The position numbers and the translations under genes were made by a program. DNA of 64,000 bases from Acidimangrovimonas sediminis (lineage in GTDB: Bacteria; Pseudomonadota; Alphaproteobacteria; Rhodobacterales; Rhodobacteraceae), in NCBI RefSeq assembly GCF_002871005.1, contig NZ_PHSN01000004.1:414644-478643 (forward strand), read 5' to 3'. The notes beneath the pieces are model-generated. The model ran no database searches. It saw only the letters and a program-made list of their open reading frames with translations, and was not told where the DNA came from. Of this stretch, positions 25,720 to 35,340 are shown piece by piece; position 1 is the stretch's first letter, and each line of letters opens with the position of its first letter.

Positions 25720-26322
25720 TCAGAAGTGGTACGACACGTCGATCTGAGCGGTCGTCGGCTTGAGCGTGACGCCGGTGTGGTCCACGTCGCCGTAACGGCC
25801 GGTCAGGATCTGACCGCCGACCGACCAGTTGTTGGCCAGCATGTAGTCCATGCCGATGCCGCCGAAGTAGCCGGTGTCGCTGTGGCTGTCGCCCATGATG
25901 TCGGCGTTGATCGACCCGACACCCAGAGCGAGGTAGTAGAAGCCACGGCCGTATTTCGGACCGATCTTGCCTTCGATGGTGGTGTAGTTCTTCACCTTGC
26001 TGGCGGTGCCGCTCAGGTCCATGTTCGACTGGTCATAGGCGATCTGACCGCCGTAGACCCAGGAGCCCATGTCCTGCAGGTAGCCGAGCTGCACGCCGCC
26101 GAGCGAACCGCTGCCGCCGTGCGAGCCGTTGCCGTCGGCCTTGGTGTGGCCGAAGCCGAGGTTCACACCGCCGTAGAAGCCGGTCCAGTTGGGCATCGCC
26201 GGGGCCGGCGGGGTCACGACGACCGGGGCCGCCGGCTGAACCGGCTCGGCCATGCCGCCGGCAAAGGCCGCGGTGCTGCCCATGAGAATGGTGGTTGCGC
26301 TGATTGCCACGAATTTCTTCAT
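25720..26322 (-). CDS. Small outer-membrane beta-barrel protein (OmpA/Omp25-like barrel)
   Basis: A 200-residue protein with a signal peptide (KKFVAISATTILMGSTAAFA), a Pro-rich segment, then a barrel opening NWTGFYGGVNLGFGHTKADG and ending in alternating strands with a terminal phenylalanine (QIDVSYHF), the BAM recognition signature. This is the Omp25/Omp31 8-strand type common in alphaproteobacteria. ATG 26322 with GGAG is preferred to ATG 26334. It has its own terminator; the upstream 250 bp is relatively AT-rich and likely carries a strong promoter. Confidence 0.85.
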   Translation of the reverse strand: MKKFVAISATTILMGSTAAFAGGMAEPVQPAAPVVVTPPAPAMPNWTGFYGGVNLGFGHTKADGNGSHGGSGSLGGVQLGYLQDMGSWVYGGQIAYDQSNMDLSGTASKVKNYTTIEGKIGPKYGRGFYYLALGVGSINADIMGDSHSDTGYFGGIGMDYMLANNWSVGGQILTGRYGDVDHTGVTLKPTTAQIDVSYHF

Positions 26323-26587
26323 CTTCGTCTCCATTAATTCCGACCGTCACTGCCCGGACGGCGCGGGGCGCTGCAGCGTTGTGCAACGTTGTCCGGAAAC
26401 GTGGGTAGAACGCGGTCGGTTCCAAGGGGGGATCACCGTTGAGTGACAGACAGCGAGTTTTCCGTGACGAAAAGCGGCGAAAAGTTGCTTGTTTTTCACT
26501 GGACTACGCGGAAACACGCCAAAAAACTGGACTTCACGGTTCAGTCATGGCCTTTCTGTCGCAGGTTCCGTCACCAGGGAGGGGAAA

Positions 26588-27343
26588 ATGCGGATCGGGG
26601 AAAGCGCGGCGATCGTCACGGGCGGCGCATCGGGACTCGGGGCGGCGACCGTGCGGGCGTTGCGCGCAGCCGGGGCGGCGGTGACCATCTTCGATCTGGA
26701 CCGCGACCGCGGCCAGGCCCTTGCCGCCGAGACCGGCGCGCAATTCGCTGAGGTCGACGTGACCGACGCGGGCTCGGTCGCGGCGGGGGTCGAGCGCGCG
26801 CGTACCGCCATGGGCGGGCTGAACGCGGCAATCAACTGCGCGGGAATCGCGATCGCGGAAAAGACCTTGGGGCGCGACGGGCCGCACGACCTTGGACGCT
26901 TCCGCAAGGTGATCGACATCAACCTGGTGGGATCGTTCAACGTGCTGCGCCTCGCCGCCGCCGCGATGGCGGACAATGCACCGGGCGACGCGGGCGAACG
27001 CGGCGTGATCGTCAACACCGCCTCGGTCGCGGCCTTCGACGGGCAGAAGGGCCAGGCCGCCTATGCCGCCTCGAAGGCCGGAATCGCCGGGATGACCCTG
27101 CCGCTCGCCCGCGACCTCGCGGGCCAGGGCATCCGGGTCTGCGCCATCGCGCCGGGGGTGTTCCTCACCCCGATGCTCGAAGGGCTGGGCGAAGAGGTGC
27201 AGAACGGCCTTGCCGCCGAGGTGACCTTTCCCAGGCGCCTGGGCCGGCCGGAGGAATACGCGGCGCTGGTGTGCTTCATCCTCGAATGCGGCTATCTCAA
27301 CGGCGAGGTGATCCGTCTCGACGGCGCGCTCAGGATGCGATGA
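26588..27343 (+). CDS. SDR oxidoreductase, 3-hydroxyacyl-CoA dehydrogenase type-2-like
   Basis: A 251-residue short-chain dehydrogenase. It has [15 protein letters not shown] (NAD binding), the DVTD acidic tail, [11 protein letters not shown], the catalytic Ser in [14 protein letters not shown] and YAASKAG (Tyr/Lys). The pattern ...[16 protein letters not shown] and the tail [14 protein letters not shown] are typical of the HSD17B10-like branch acting on 3-hydroxyacyl-CoA. A GAGGGGAAA leader precedes the ATG. Substrate assignment is inference from branch-like features. Confidence 0.85.
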   Translation: MRIGESAAIVTGGASGLGAATVRALRAAGAAVTIFDLDRDRGQALAAETGAQFAEVDVTDAGSVAAGVERARTAMGGLNAAINCAGIAIAEKTLGRDGPHDLGRFRKVIDINLVGSFNVLRLAAAAMADNAPGDAGERGVIVNTASVAAFDGQKGQAAYAASKAGIAGMTLPLARDLAGQGIRVCAIAPGVFLTPMLEGLGEEVQNGLAAEVTFPRRLGRPEEYAALVCFILECGYLNGEVIRLDGALRMR

Positions 27344-27376
27344 GCCTTGCCGCGGCGATAGATCCGGCACGCAGGC

Positions 27377-27455
27377 CCCCGCACCCACCGCATCTGCGGG
27401 GGGTTCACACCCCCGCACCCACCGCATCTGCGGGGGTTTCACACCCCCGCACCCC
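27377..27455. repeat. 34-bp tandem repeat, two copies plus a partial third
   Basis: Copies at 27377-27410 and 27411-27444 begin CCCCGCACCCACCGCATCTG and end TTCACAC; a partial copy follows. Each contains CCCCGCA...TGCGGGG, able to fold on itself. Confidence 0.85.
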
Positions 27456-27457
27456 CG

Positions 27458-27482
27458 TGGGATATTTTCGAGCAGAAAGTGG
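27458..27482 (+). repeat. Dispersed GGAGTATTT intergenic element, copy 4
   Basis: It reads GTGGGATATTTTCGAGCAGA and is preceded by CACACCCCCGCACCCCC. The combined flank plus core matches copy 3 (minus strand, 17844-17866 and beyond) closely. Confidence 0.6.
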
Positions 27483-27651
27483 GAGCGGGAAGGCGTTTTC
27501 GCGCCGGCGCGGCATGTGTCGGGGGCGTGGGGGGCCGAGGCCGCCGCCGGGCGGGGGTCTTGCACGAAGGACGCAGCCTCAAATCCTTTGTGCGGCGGGT
27601 TTACGCCCGGGTCCGGCTCCTCTAATCAAGGCGCAGGACAAGGGGGTCTGG

Positions 27652-28437
27652 ATGCGCATTCTCATCACCAACGACGACGGGATCAACGCGCCGGGGTTGG
27701 CGGTCCTGCACGATATCGCGACCGAGATCGCGGGCGCCGGAGGCGAGGTCTGGACCGTCGCCCCGGCCTTCGAGCAATCGGGCGTCGGGCATTGCATCAG
27801 CTACACCAAGCCGATGATGATCGCCGAACTGGGAGAACGCCGCTTCGCCGCGGAGGGCTCGCCCGCCGATTGCGTGCTTGCGGGGCTGCACGACGTGCTG
27901 GCCGAGGCGCCGCCCGACCTCGTTCTGTCGGGCGTCAACCGCGGCAACAACTCGGCCGAGAACACGCTCTATTCCGGCACCATCGGCGGGGCGATGGAGG
28001 CGGCGCTGCAGGGCGTGCCCTCGATCGCGCTGTCGCAATTCCTCGGGCCCGGCACCGAGGGGCTGGAAAACCCGTTCGAGGCCGCGGCGCGGCATGGCGC
28101 GGGCGTCGTGCGGTCGCTGATCGAGCACGCCCGGTGGCAGGTCGGCCCCTACCGGACCTTCTTCAACGTGAACTTCCCGCCCTGTGCCGCCGCCGCGGTG
28201 AAGGGGACACGCGTCGCCACGCAGGGCTTTCGCGACGACACCCGCTTCTCGGTCGAGCCGCACCGCTCGCCCGCGGGGCGGCGGTTCCTGTGGATCAAGG
28301 GCGGGCCGCAGCACCGCCCGACCGCGCCCGGCACCGATGCCGCGCTGAACCTGGAGGGCTACGTCTCGGTCACGCCGATGCGCGCCGACCTGACCGCGCA
28401 TGACCTTGTGGCCGACCTCAGGGAGAAGCTGGGATGA
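27652..28437 (+). CDS. surE: 5'/3'-nucleotidase SurE
   Basis: A 261-residue metal-dependent nucleotidase releasing nucleosides from nucleoside monophosphates. The metal-binding N-terminus is [13 protein letters not shown]; further motifs are [33 protein letters not shown] and [12 protein letters not shown]. It starts a compact surE-pcm-LysM/M23 run, a gene order common in proteobacteria. The stop overlaps the next start as ATGA. Confidence 0.96.
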   Translation: MRILITNDDGINAPGLAVLHDIATEIAGAGGEVWTVAPAFEQSGVGHCISYTKPMMIAELGERRFAAEGSPADCVLAGLHDVLAEAPPDLVLSGVNRGNNSAENTLYSGTIGGAMEAALQGVPSIALSQFLGPGTEGLENPFEAAARHGAGVVRSLIEHARWQVGPYRTFFNVNFPPCAAAAVKGTRVATQGFRDDTRFSVEPHRSPAGRRFLWIKGGPQHRPTAPGTDAALNLEGYVSVTPMRADLTAHDLVADLREKLG

Positions 28438-29153
28438 GCGGCGAGGACGACCTTCCGCCCGGCGACCGCCCAACCGGTGACCGCCCAGCCGGTGACCGCG
28501 CGCCCGAGCCTTCCGAGAGCGAGGCCGAGCGCAAGATGCGCTTTCTCTACGCGATCCGCTCCAAGGGGGTCACCGACGCCCGGGTGCTGACGGCGATGGA
28601 ACGGATCGACCGGGCGGCCTTCGTCAAGGGGCTGTTCTCGAACCGCGCCTATGAGGACATGCCGCTGCCGATCGCCTGCGGCCAGACCATCAGCCAGCCC
28701 TCGGTCGTGGGCCTCATGACCCAGGCGCTGCAGATCGGGCCGCGCGACAAGGTCCTCGAGGTGGGCACCGGGTCGGGTTACCAGGCCGCGATCCTCAGCC
28801 AGCTGTGCCGCCGCGTCTATACCGTCGACCGCCACCGCCGGCTGGTGCGCGAGGCGCAGGATGTGTTCGACCGGCTGGGGCTGACCAACATCACCGCGAT
28901 GACCTCGGACGGCAGCTTCGGCCTGCCCGATCAGGCACCGTTTGATCGCATCCTCGTGACGGCCGCGGCCGAGGACCCGCCGGGCCCCCTCTTGGCCCAG
29001 TTGCGCGAGGGCGGTATCATGGTGCTGCCCGTCGGCCAGTCCGACGCGGTGCAAAGCCTGATCCGGGTGGTACGGACGCCCGCCGGGCTGGAATACGACG
29101 AACTTCGCCCGGTGCGCTTCGTGCCGCTGGTCGAGGGGCTCGGGCAGGAGTGA
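28434..29153 (+). CDS. pcm: Protein-L-isoaspartate O-methyltransferase
   Basis: A 239-residue SAM enzyme that methylates isoaspartyl residues in damaged proteins. It shows [20 protein letters not shown], motif [17 protein letters not shown] and [17 protein letters not shown]. The first 30 residues are a disordered [13 protein letters not shown] repeat encoded by three 15-bp units. It is translationally coupled to surE by ATGA. Confidence 0.95.
   Translation: MSGEDDLPPGDRPTGDRPAGDRAPEPSESEAERKMRFLYAIRSKGVTDARVLTAMERIDRAAFVKGLFSNRAYEDMPLPIACGQTISQPSVVGLMTQALQIGPRDKVLEVGTGSGYQAAILSQLCRRVYTVDRHRRLVREAQDVFDRLGLTNITAMTSDGSFGLPDQAPFDRILVTAAAEDPPGPLLAQLREGGIMVLPVGQSDAVQSLIRVVRTPAGLEYDELRPVRFVPLVEGLGQE
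28461..28505. repeat. 15-bp tandem repeat in pcm N-terminus
   Basis: Three in-frame units, GGCGACCGCCCAACC, GGTGACCGCCCAGCC and GGTGACCGCGCGCCC, encode the disordered N-terminal repeat of Pcm. Confidence 0.85.
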
Positions 29154-29272
29154 CACGGGCCACGGCGCCCGACGCCCCTTCGCCCGCAGAGCAATTGAAC
29201 CGCCGGGCACGACCCGGCACCGAAGGCAGAGGCGGCCCGGAGGGACCCGGGCGATAGGCAAGAGGCTGATTG

Positions 29273-30526
29273 ATGACGAAGCGTTTTGGGGCGGCCCGCC
29301 CGCTGGTCCTGTGTCTGGCCGTCGCCGGCCTGTCCGCATGTGCGACCACCAACGACTGGGACCTGCGCGGCCCGCAGCAGGGGTTCGGCACGACCTCGGC
29401 GGTGCAACGCGCGATGGCGAGCCGGCCGCAGCCCGACAGCCGCGGCATCATCTCCTACCCCGATTACCAGGTCGCGGTGGCGCGGCAGGGCGACACGGTC
29501 AACGCCGTCGCCGCCCGCATCGGCATGAATCCGGCAGAGCTGGCCCGCTACAACGGTGTCGCCCCGAACGTGGCGCTGCGCGAGGGTGAGGTGCTCGCCC
29601 TGCCCGGCCGCGTGGCCGAACCCTCGGCGGCGACTGGCGCCTATGCCGGCGGCGGCAGCCAGGTGGGCAACCAGGTCGGTGGCAGCGGACAGATCGACAT
29701 CTCGTCGCTCGCCAATTCGGCGATCGACCGCTCGCAGGGGCAGAACCCGCCCTCTTCGGGACCCGCGCCGTCAGGGATCCAGCAGGGTCAACAGCCGCTG
29801 CGCCACAAGGTCCAGCCCGGCGAGACCGCCTATTCCATCGCGCGGCTCTACAACGTTCCCGTCAAGTCGCTGGCCGACTGGAACGGCCTCGACAGCAACC
29901 TCGACGTGCGCGTCGGGCAGATCCTGCTGATCCCGGTGCCGAAGGCGGGCACGTCTCCCGCGCCGCAATCCTCGGGCGCCGGGGCCGCCGCCGCCGCCGG
30001 CGCGGGCGGCGCGATCTCGACCACCGCGGTGTCGCCGCCCGGCCGGCAGTCCCCGGTGGCCGAGCCGCCCTCGGCCTCCAAGCCGCTGCCGACCAAGACG
30101 CCGCCCGCCGCGGCCTCGACGCAGAAGGACATTCCCGCCTCGCCCGATCTGGGCAAGGACCGGACCGCCGCGTCGAACGCGCAATTCGCGATGCCGGTGC
30201 AGGGCAAGATCATCCGCGGCTACAACAAGGGCAAGTCCGACGGGATCGACATCGGCGCCCCTGCCGGCACCGCGGTGCATGCGGCGGACAGCGGCACCGT
30301 GGCCGCGATCACCCAGGATGTCGACCGCGTTCCGGTCATGGTGGTGCGCCACGCCAGCGGCGTGCTGACAGTCTATGCCAACATTGCCGACATCAAGGTG
30401 AAGAAGGGCGACAAGATCAAGCGCGGCCAGACCATCGCCGCCGTGCGCAAGGGTTCCCCCTCCTTCGTCCACTTCGAGGTGCGCAAGGGCTTCGACAGCG
30501 TCGACCCGATGCCCTATCTCCAGTGA
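29273..30526 (+). CDS. NlpD-like LysM/M23 lipoprotein
   Basis: A 417-residue envelope lipoprotein: signal peptide with lipobox LSAC, two LysM peptidoglycan-binding domains (about residues 65-110, and 165-215 starting HKVQPGETAYSIARLYNVP), a long Ala/Pro linker, and a C-terminal LytM/M23 domain. The metal site looks degenerate: DGIDIGAP replaces HxGxD, TVYANI replaces the usual YAH, and FVHFEVR lacks the first His of HxH. Such degenerate LytM proteins (NlpD, EnvC) activate cell-division amidases rather than cutting peptidoglycan. Its place after surE-pcm fits nlpD. Start is ATG 29273 with AGAGG. Confidence 0.88.
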   Translation: MTKRFGAARPLVLCLAVAGLSACATTNDWDLRGPQQGFGTTSAVQRAMASRPQPDSRGIISYPDYQVAVARQGDTVNAVAARIGMNPAELARYNGVAPNVALREGEVLALPGRVAEPSAATGAYAGGGSQVGNQVGGSGQIDISSLANSAIDRSQGQNPPSSGPAPSGIQQGQQPLRHKVQPGETAYSIARLYNVPVKSLADWNGLDSNLDVRVGQILLIPVPKAGTSPAPQSSGAGAAAAAGAGGAISTTAVSPPGRQSPVAEPPSASKPLPTKTPPAAASTQKDIPASPDLGKDRTAASNAQFAMPVQGKIIRGYNKGKSDGIDIGAPAGTAVHAADSGTVAAITQDVDRVPVMVVRHASGVLTVYANIADIKVKKGDKIKRGQTIAAVRKGSPSFVHFEVRKGFDSVDPMPYLQ

Positions 30527-30666
30527 CGCGCCCTCCAGCGGTGCGCCTTGCGGTGACGGCCCGGCTTCGCTGACCGGGTCACCACCACCCTACCGGCCGG
30601 CGGCGCATTCCGGCCCATTCCCCGGGCCCCCGGCCCCGCGGCACAGTTTTGCAGAAAGGTCTCCCC

Positions 30667-31635
30667 ATGCGGTTCATCATCCACGGTGTCGGCGCGGTCG
30701 GCGGCACGATCGCGGCAGAGCTTTCCCGGGCCGGGCATGAGGTTCTGGGGATCGCCCGGGGCGCCCAGCTCGAGGCCCTGCGCAGCGGCGGGCTGACTCT
30801 GCGCACGCCCGACGGCACCAGCCACGCCCGCTTTCCCTGCGTCGCGGCGCCCGACGAGATCGCGTTCCGCCCCGACGACGCGATCTTCCTTTGCATGAAG
30901 ACGCAGGACACCATGGCCGCGCTGCAAAGCCTGCGCGCCGCGGGCGTGACCGATCAGCCGGTGTTCTGCACCCAGAACGGGATCGAGAACGAGCGGATGG
31001 CGCAACGGATCTTTCCCGACGTGCACGGCATCACGGTCCTGCTGCCGGCGCAGTTCCTGGTACCCGGGGAGGTGGCCTGCTTCGGCACGCCCAAGGTCGG
31101 CCTTCTCGACATCGGGCGCTTTCCCTCGGGTATCGACGATACCGACCGCGCCGTCGCCGCGGCCTTTGCCGGCACCGGGATCGAGGCGCAGACGCTCGAC
31201 GACGTGATGCGTGCCAAGAACGGCAAGCTTCTGGTGAACCTCGCCAATATCGTCGGCGCGGCGTTCGGGGACGGGGCCGACACCAAGAAGATCAAGGCGC
31301 GGGTCCAGGCCGAGGGCGAGGCCGTTCTGACCGCCGCGGGCTTTGGCTGGGACGACGTGATGAACGACCCCCGGCGCGAGACGCACCTGCGCTTCGGCGA
31401 GGTGGCGGGGGTGGACCGCGCCGGGAGTTCCTCTGCCCAGAGCCTGGCGCGTGCCGCCGGGTCGATCGAGACGGATTACCTGAACGGCGAGATTGCCCTG
31501 CTCGGCCGTCTTCATGGCGTGCCGACCCCGGCCAACTCCTGGCTTGCGGCGCTTGCCGCGCGGCTGGTGCGCGAGGGGTCGGGCCCCGGCTCGGTGCCGG
31601 TGGAGGCCTTCACCAGCGCCATGCGCGGCGCCTGA
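30667..31635 (+). CDS. Ketopantoate reductase family (PanE/ApbA-like) oxidoreductase
   Basis: A 322-residue NADPH-dependent reductase. The Rossmann motif is IIHGVGAVGGTIAAEL, followed by FLCMKTQDTMAALQSL and VFCTQNGIENERM; the C-terminal catalytic helix contains RAKNGKLLVNLANIVG (family Lys) and SSSAQSLARAAGSIETDYLNGEI. It may make pantoate for coenzyme A or act on another 2-keto acid; several paralogues per genome are common, so I leave the symbol empty. Confidence 0.85.
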   Translation: MRFIIHGVGAVGGTIAAELSRAGHEVLGIARGAQLEALRSGGLTLRTPDGTSHARFPCVAAPDEIAFRPDDAIFLCMKTQDTMAALQSLRAAGVTDQPVFCTQNGIENERMAQRIFPDVHGITVLLPAQFLVPGEVACFGTPKVGLLDIGRFPSGIDDTDRAVAAAFAGTGIEAQTLDDVMRAKNGKLLVNLANIVGAAFGDGADTKKIKARVQAEGEAVLTAAGFGWDDVMNDPRRETHLRFGEVAGVDRAGSSSAQSLARAAGSIETDYLNGEIALLGRLHGVPTPANSWLAALAARLVREGSGPGSVPVEAFTSAMRGA

Positions 31636-32111
31636 CGCCCGGCCTTTCCTCGCCGCAGACCCCGCTGGAAGGTCGTGCGCCTGGCGTGCAAACGGTGCGC
31701 CGCCGCCTCGTCGTTCCGGCCGAATCCTGCTGGCGGGCACTGTCCGGCGCGGCGCCCGCAACGCCCGACCGCCAGTTTTTTCCGAAATCCGATCCCACGC
31801 TGCCGGGCGATGCAACCCGCCCCGCGGCAGTTGAAACAGCAAACCCCTTCGCGCGCGAACGCGTAACGATGCGTTCCGGTTCCCCTCACCCGTGACCAAA
31901 TCATTGTGAGCGGCAGACGGTTGCCGACCGGGGCACGAGCTTGTTACTCACCCGCCCGATGGCCGGGAGAGATCACATCAACTCGACCGTGTCCGCGCCT
32001 CGGGCGCCGGACACCAGAACGGGCGGCGCGCGCCTTACCCCTTGCGGGTGCGGTGCGGACGACGCGCCCGATCCCGACCGATCCGTCTGCAACGACAAGA
32101 AGGAATTCGAC
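31636..32111. other. 476-bp region upstream of the betaine-type ABC operon
   Basis: No gene is supported; translations are compositional shadows. It must contain the operon promoter. An ATTGTGAGCGG string near 31900 resembles a lac half-site, but no partner half or core promoter is convincing. Confidence 0.45.
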
Positions 32112-33104
32112 ATGCGGAAGATCACGCTTCTCGCAGCCGCCGGCGCGGCTGCCCTGTTCTCGGGCGTCTCGGCCCAGGCACAGGATGCAAAGCCTGCCGA
32201 ATGCGGCGACATCTCGATCGCCCAGATGAACTGGGCCGCCGCCGAGGTCACCACCAACATCGCCAAGTTCATGCTGGAACAGGGCTATGGCTGCCACGTC
32301 AGCCTGGTCAAGTCCGACACGATCCCGGCGATCACTTCGGTGGCCGAGAACGGCCGCCCGGACGTGGTGACGAACCTCTGGCTGAACTCCGCCGGCGACG
32401 CCTACAAGAAGCTTGAAAAATCCGGCAAGATCAAGCGCGTGGCGCAAGTTCTTAAACCCGGCGGCGTCGAGGGGTGGTGGATCCCCGCCTACCTCGCCAA
32501 GGAGCATCCGGAACTCAAGACGATCAAGGGCGTGATGGCGCACCCCGACTGGGTCGGCGGGCGGTTCAACAACTGCCCCGACGGCTGGGGCTGCCGCGTG
32601 GTGAACGACAACCTGATCAAGGCGCTCGACCTCGAGAAATCGGGTATCAAGGTGTTCAACCACGGCTCGGGTCAGACGCTGGCCTCGTCGCTGGGCGCCG
32701 CCTACACCGACAAGAAGCCGTGGTTCGGCTACTACTGGGGCCCGACTGTCGTGATGGGCAAGTACAAGATGGTCCGCGTGAAGCTGGGCGATTTTGACAA
32801 GGCCGAGTTCGCCAAGCTGCAGAACAAGGACACCAAGGATCCCAAGGTCTCGGACTTCCCGGCCGCGCCGATCCTGACCGCGGTGACCTCCAAGTTCGCC
32901 AAGTCGCACCCGGGCATCACCGACTTCTTCTCGAAGATGACCTTCAAGACCGACACCATGTCGAAGCTTCTCGCCTGGCAGGACAAGAACAAGGCCAACG
33001 CGCAGGAGACCGCGGTGCACTTCATCACCAGCTACCAGGACACCTGGAAAAGCTGGCTGTCGCCGGAGGCCGCGAAGAAGCTGGCCAAGATCTCCAACGG
33101 GTGA
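32112..33104 (+). CDS. Glycine betaine/choline-type ABC substrate-binding protein
   Basis: A 330-residue periplasmic OpuAC-fold protein with a cleavable signal (AAALFSGVSAQAQDA). It has DISIAQMNWAAAEVTTNIAK, then aromatic-rich ligand segments (VTNLWLNSAGD, GGVEGWWIPAYL, PWFGYYWGPTVVMGKY) suited to cation-pi binding of a quaternary ammonium. An AAGAAGGA site precedes the ATG. It is first of three genes; a hairpin follows its stop. Betaine, choline, proline betaine and DMSP are possible ligands. Confidence 0.9.
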   Translation: MRKITLLAAAGAAALFSGVSAQAQDAKPAECGDISIAQMNWAAAEVTTNIAKFMLEQGYGCHVSLVKSDTIPAITSVAENGRPDVVTNLWLNSAGDAYKKLEKSGKIKRVAQVLKPGGVEGWWIPAYLAKEHPELKTIKGVMAHPDWVGGRFNNCPDGWGCRVVNDNLIKALDLEKSGIKVFNHGSGQTLASSLGAAYTDKKPWFGYYWGPTVVMGKYKMVRVKLGDFDKAEFAKLQNKDTKDPKVSDFPAAPILTAVTSKFAKSHPGITDFFSKMTFKTDTMSKLLAWQDKNKANAQETAVHFITSYQDTWKSWLSPEAAKKLAKISNG

Positions 33105-33139
33105 GGACCCGCGTGCGCCGCAACGAGGCGCACACCCTC

Positions 33140-33168
33140 GGGACGGGGCCGGATGCCGGCCTCGTCCC
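33140..33168 (+). other. Hairpin between binding-protein and permease genes
   Basis: A 13-bp stem (GGGACGGGGCCGG with its complement, one G-U pair) and 3-nt loop, followed by TCTCTCATTTG. It could stabilise the binding-protein mRNA or partly terminate, giving more binding protein than permease. Confidence 0.6.
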
Positions 33169-33223
33169 TCTCTCATTTGAAACAACATGGACGGGACCGC
33201 AGCCGCGGTAACCCGCAAGGCGG

Positions 33224-34264
33224 ATGGCAGCTTACGAATCCCTCTTCGCAACCCTCGGACTGAAAGGCTGGTGCCACGCCGGCGAAAGCGGCAGCGGCAT
33301 GATGTCGATGGCCGACCTCATCGCCAAGACCGACGGCACCCACGCCACGGGCCCCTCGGCCTGGAACTGGCCGTTCCCGTCGCTCGACGTGCTGAACAAG
33401 GCCTGTCCGGCGATCCCGCCCTCGCGCGACGTGACGCAGGGGCTGGAACAGGGGTTCCTGGCGATCCGGGGCGGCCTGCGGCTGATCATCGACCCGCTGA
33501 CACAGCCGCTCAGCTGGATGCTGCGCGACATGCTTTGGGTGATGACCCAGACGCCGTGGTGGATCGTGATCCCCGTGCTGATGCTGATCACCTGGGTCGT
33601 GACGCGGTCGTGGCGGCTGGTGGCGTTCGTGCTGATCTCGATCGGCATCCTCGCCTTCATCAACCATTACACCGCAGCGATGGAGACGCTGGCGATCATC
33701 TTCGTCTGCGCCTTCATATGCGTGCTGTTCGGCGTGCCGATTGGCATCGCCATGTCCCGCAGCGACCGGTTGCAGCGCATCGTGATCCCGATCCTCGACA
33801 TGCTGCAGACGCTGCCGCCCTTCGTCTACCTGATCCCGCTGATCTTCCTGTTCTCGGTGACGGAGCCCAAGCTCTACGGCATCGCGATCATTCTCTACGC
33901 CATCGTGCCGGTGGTGCGGCTGACCGACCTTGGCATCCGCCTCGTCGACAAGGACGTGATCGAGGCGGCCGACGCCTTCGGCATGACGGCGCGGCAAAAG
34001 CTGTTCGGGGTGCAGATCCCGCTGGCGCTGCCCAACATCATGGCCGGCGTGAACCAGACGATCATGATGAGCCTCGCCATGGTGGTGATCGCCTCGCTGG
34101 TCTCGGCTCCGGGTCTCGGCGTCCTCGTCCTGCGCGGCATCCGCTCGCTGGAACTGGGCGTGGGTCTGGTCGCGGGCTTCGGCATCGTGATCCTCGCGAT
34201 CCTGCTGGACCGCGTGACGAAGGCCTCGCTCGCCCGCATCGACAACAGCCAGAGCCGGCGCTGA
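33224..34264 (+). CDS. Betaine-type ABC transporter permease (ProW/OpuAB-like)
   Basis: A 346-residue inner-membrane permease. About 90 soluble N-terminal residues precede TM segments from WWIVIPVLMLITWVVT onward. The ABC-coupling EAA region is IEAADAFGMTARQKLFGVQIPLALPNIM. The C-terminal segment GVNQTIMMSLAMVVIASLV is typical of ProW. It sits between its binding protein and ATPase genes. Confidence 0.93.
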   Translation: MAAYESLFATLGLKGWCHAGESGSGMMSMADLIAKTDGTHATGPSAWNWPFPSLDVLNKACPAIPPSRDVTQGLEQGFLAIRGGLRLIIDPLTQPLSWMLRDMLWVMTQTPWWIVIPVLMLITWVVTRSWRLVAFVLISIGILAFINHYTAAMETLAIIFVCAFICVLFGVPIGIAMSRSDRLQRIVIPILDMLQTLPPFVYLIPLIFLFSVTEPKLYGIAIILYAIVPVVRLTDLGIRLVDKDVIEAADAFGMTARQKLFGVQIPLALPNIMAGVNQTIMMSLAMVVIASLVSAPGLGVLVLRGIRSLELGVGLVAGFGIVILAILLDRVTKASLARIDNSQSRR

Positions 34265-34274
34265 GGAGATGGTC

Positions 34275-35333
34275 ATGACCAAGCAAGAAAAAGACATCAA
34301 GGTCTCGATCCGCCATCTTTACAAGATCTTCGGCGACGATCCTCAAGCGGCGATGGAAGATGTGAAGGCCGGCATGGGCAAGCCGGAACTGCTTGAGACC
34401 CGGCAGCACGTGCTGGGCCTCAACGACATCAACACCGACATGCGGCGGGGCGAGATCACAGTGATCATGGGCCTGTCCGGCTCGGGCAAGTCGACGCTGA
34501 TCCGCCACCTCAACCGGCTGATCGAGCCCACGGCGGGCGAGGTTCTGGTGGATGGCGAGAACATCCTCGACTGGAACGAGACGCGGCTGAGGAAGCTGCG
34601 CCGCGAGCAGATGTCGATGGTGTTCCAGAAGTTCGCCCTGCTGCCGCACCGCACCGTGCTGGAGAATGCGGGCATGGCGCTTGCGACCCGCGGCATCTCG
34701 AAGGCGGATTTCGAGACCGAGGCGAACAAGTGGCTCGACCGGGTGGGCCTTGGCGGCTACGGCGGGCAGTACCCGCACCAGCTGTCGGGGGGCATGCAGC
34801 AGCGGGTGGGCATCGCCCGGGCGCTGACGTCGAATTCCGACATCATGCTGATGGACGAGGCGTTCTCCGCGCTCGATCCGCTGATCCGCACCGATATGCA
34901 GGATCTGCTGCTCGAGTTGCAGGGAGAGCTGCACAAGACCATCATCTTCATCACCCACGACCTGGACGAGGCGCTGAAGCTGGCCGATCACCTGGTGATC
35001 CTGAACGACGGGCGCGTCGTGCAGCAGGGCGAGCCGCAGCACATCCTGCTGAACCCGGCCGATCCCTACATCGAGGACTTCGTGGCCGACATCAATCGCG
35101 CGCGGGTGCTCCGGGTGCGGTCGGTGATGACCGAGGGCGCGCCGGAGGGCGACATCTCGGGCGAGGTGGACGAGAACGACAACCTCGAAAGCGTCATCGC
35201 CAAGGCCGAGGGCGCGCTGGATCGCCACTTCCGCGTGATGCGCGAGGGGGCGCCTGTCGGCAGCCTTGCCATGCCCGCTATCATGCGCGCGCTGGTGCCC
35301 GCGCGATCCTCGGGCGAGACGGCCAAGCGCTGA
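34275..35333 (+). CDS. Betaine-type ABC transporter ATP-binding protein (ProV/OpuAA-like)
   Basis: A 352-residue ATPase. Walker A is GLSGSGKST, the signature is QLSGGMQQRVGIARAL, Walker B is IMLMDEAFSALDP and the switch is ITHDLDEALKLADH. The insertion before Walker A (QAAMEDVKAGMGKPELLETR) is characteristic of the ProV/OpuAA branch. After about residue 275 there is only a short CBS-like tail (NLESVIAKAEGALDRHFRVM), so it is shorter than forms with two full CBS osmosensor modules. ATG 34275 is placed correctly relative to GAGGAG at 34263-34268; ATG 34269 abuts it. Confidence 0.93.
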   Translation: MTKQEKDIKVSIRHLYKIFGDDPQAAMEDVKAGMGKPELLETRQHVLGLNDINTDMRRGEITVIMGLSGSGKSTLIRHLNRLIEPTAGEVLVDGENILDWNETRLRKLRREQMSMVFQKFALLPHRTVLENAGMALATRGISKADFETEANKWLDRVGLGGYGGQYPHQLSGGMQQRVGIARALTSNSDIMLMDEAFSALDPLIRTDMQDLLLELQGELHKTIIFITHDLDEALKLADHLVILNDGRVVQQGEPQHILLNPADPYIEDFVADINRARVLRVRSVMTEGAPEGDISGEVDENDNLESVIAKAEGALDRHFRVMREGAPVGSLAMPAIMRALVPARSSGETAKR

Positions 35334-35340
35334 CATGCCC

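Larger units (their letters stand above)
27344..27651. other. 308-bp intergenic region with 34-bp tandem repeats
   Basis: It lies between the SDR gene and surE. It holds two 34-bp repeats and a GGAGTATTT-type element, listed separately, and presumably the surE promoter. No gene is seen. Confidence 0.55.

Noticed and set aside
27377..27455. Possible CRISPR array
   Set aside because: There are only two adjacent 34-bp copies with no unique spacers between them and no cas genes, so it is a simple tandem repeat.
31900..31912. ATTGTGAGCGG as a lac-type operator
   Set aside because: Only one half-site is present, with no symmetric partner and no LacI gene nearby.
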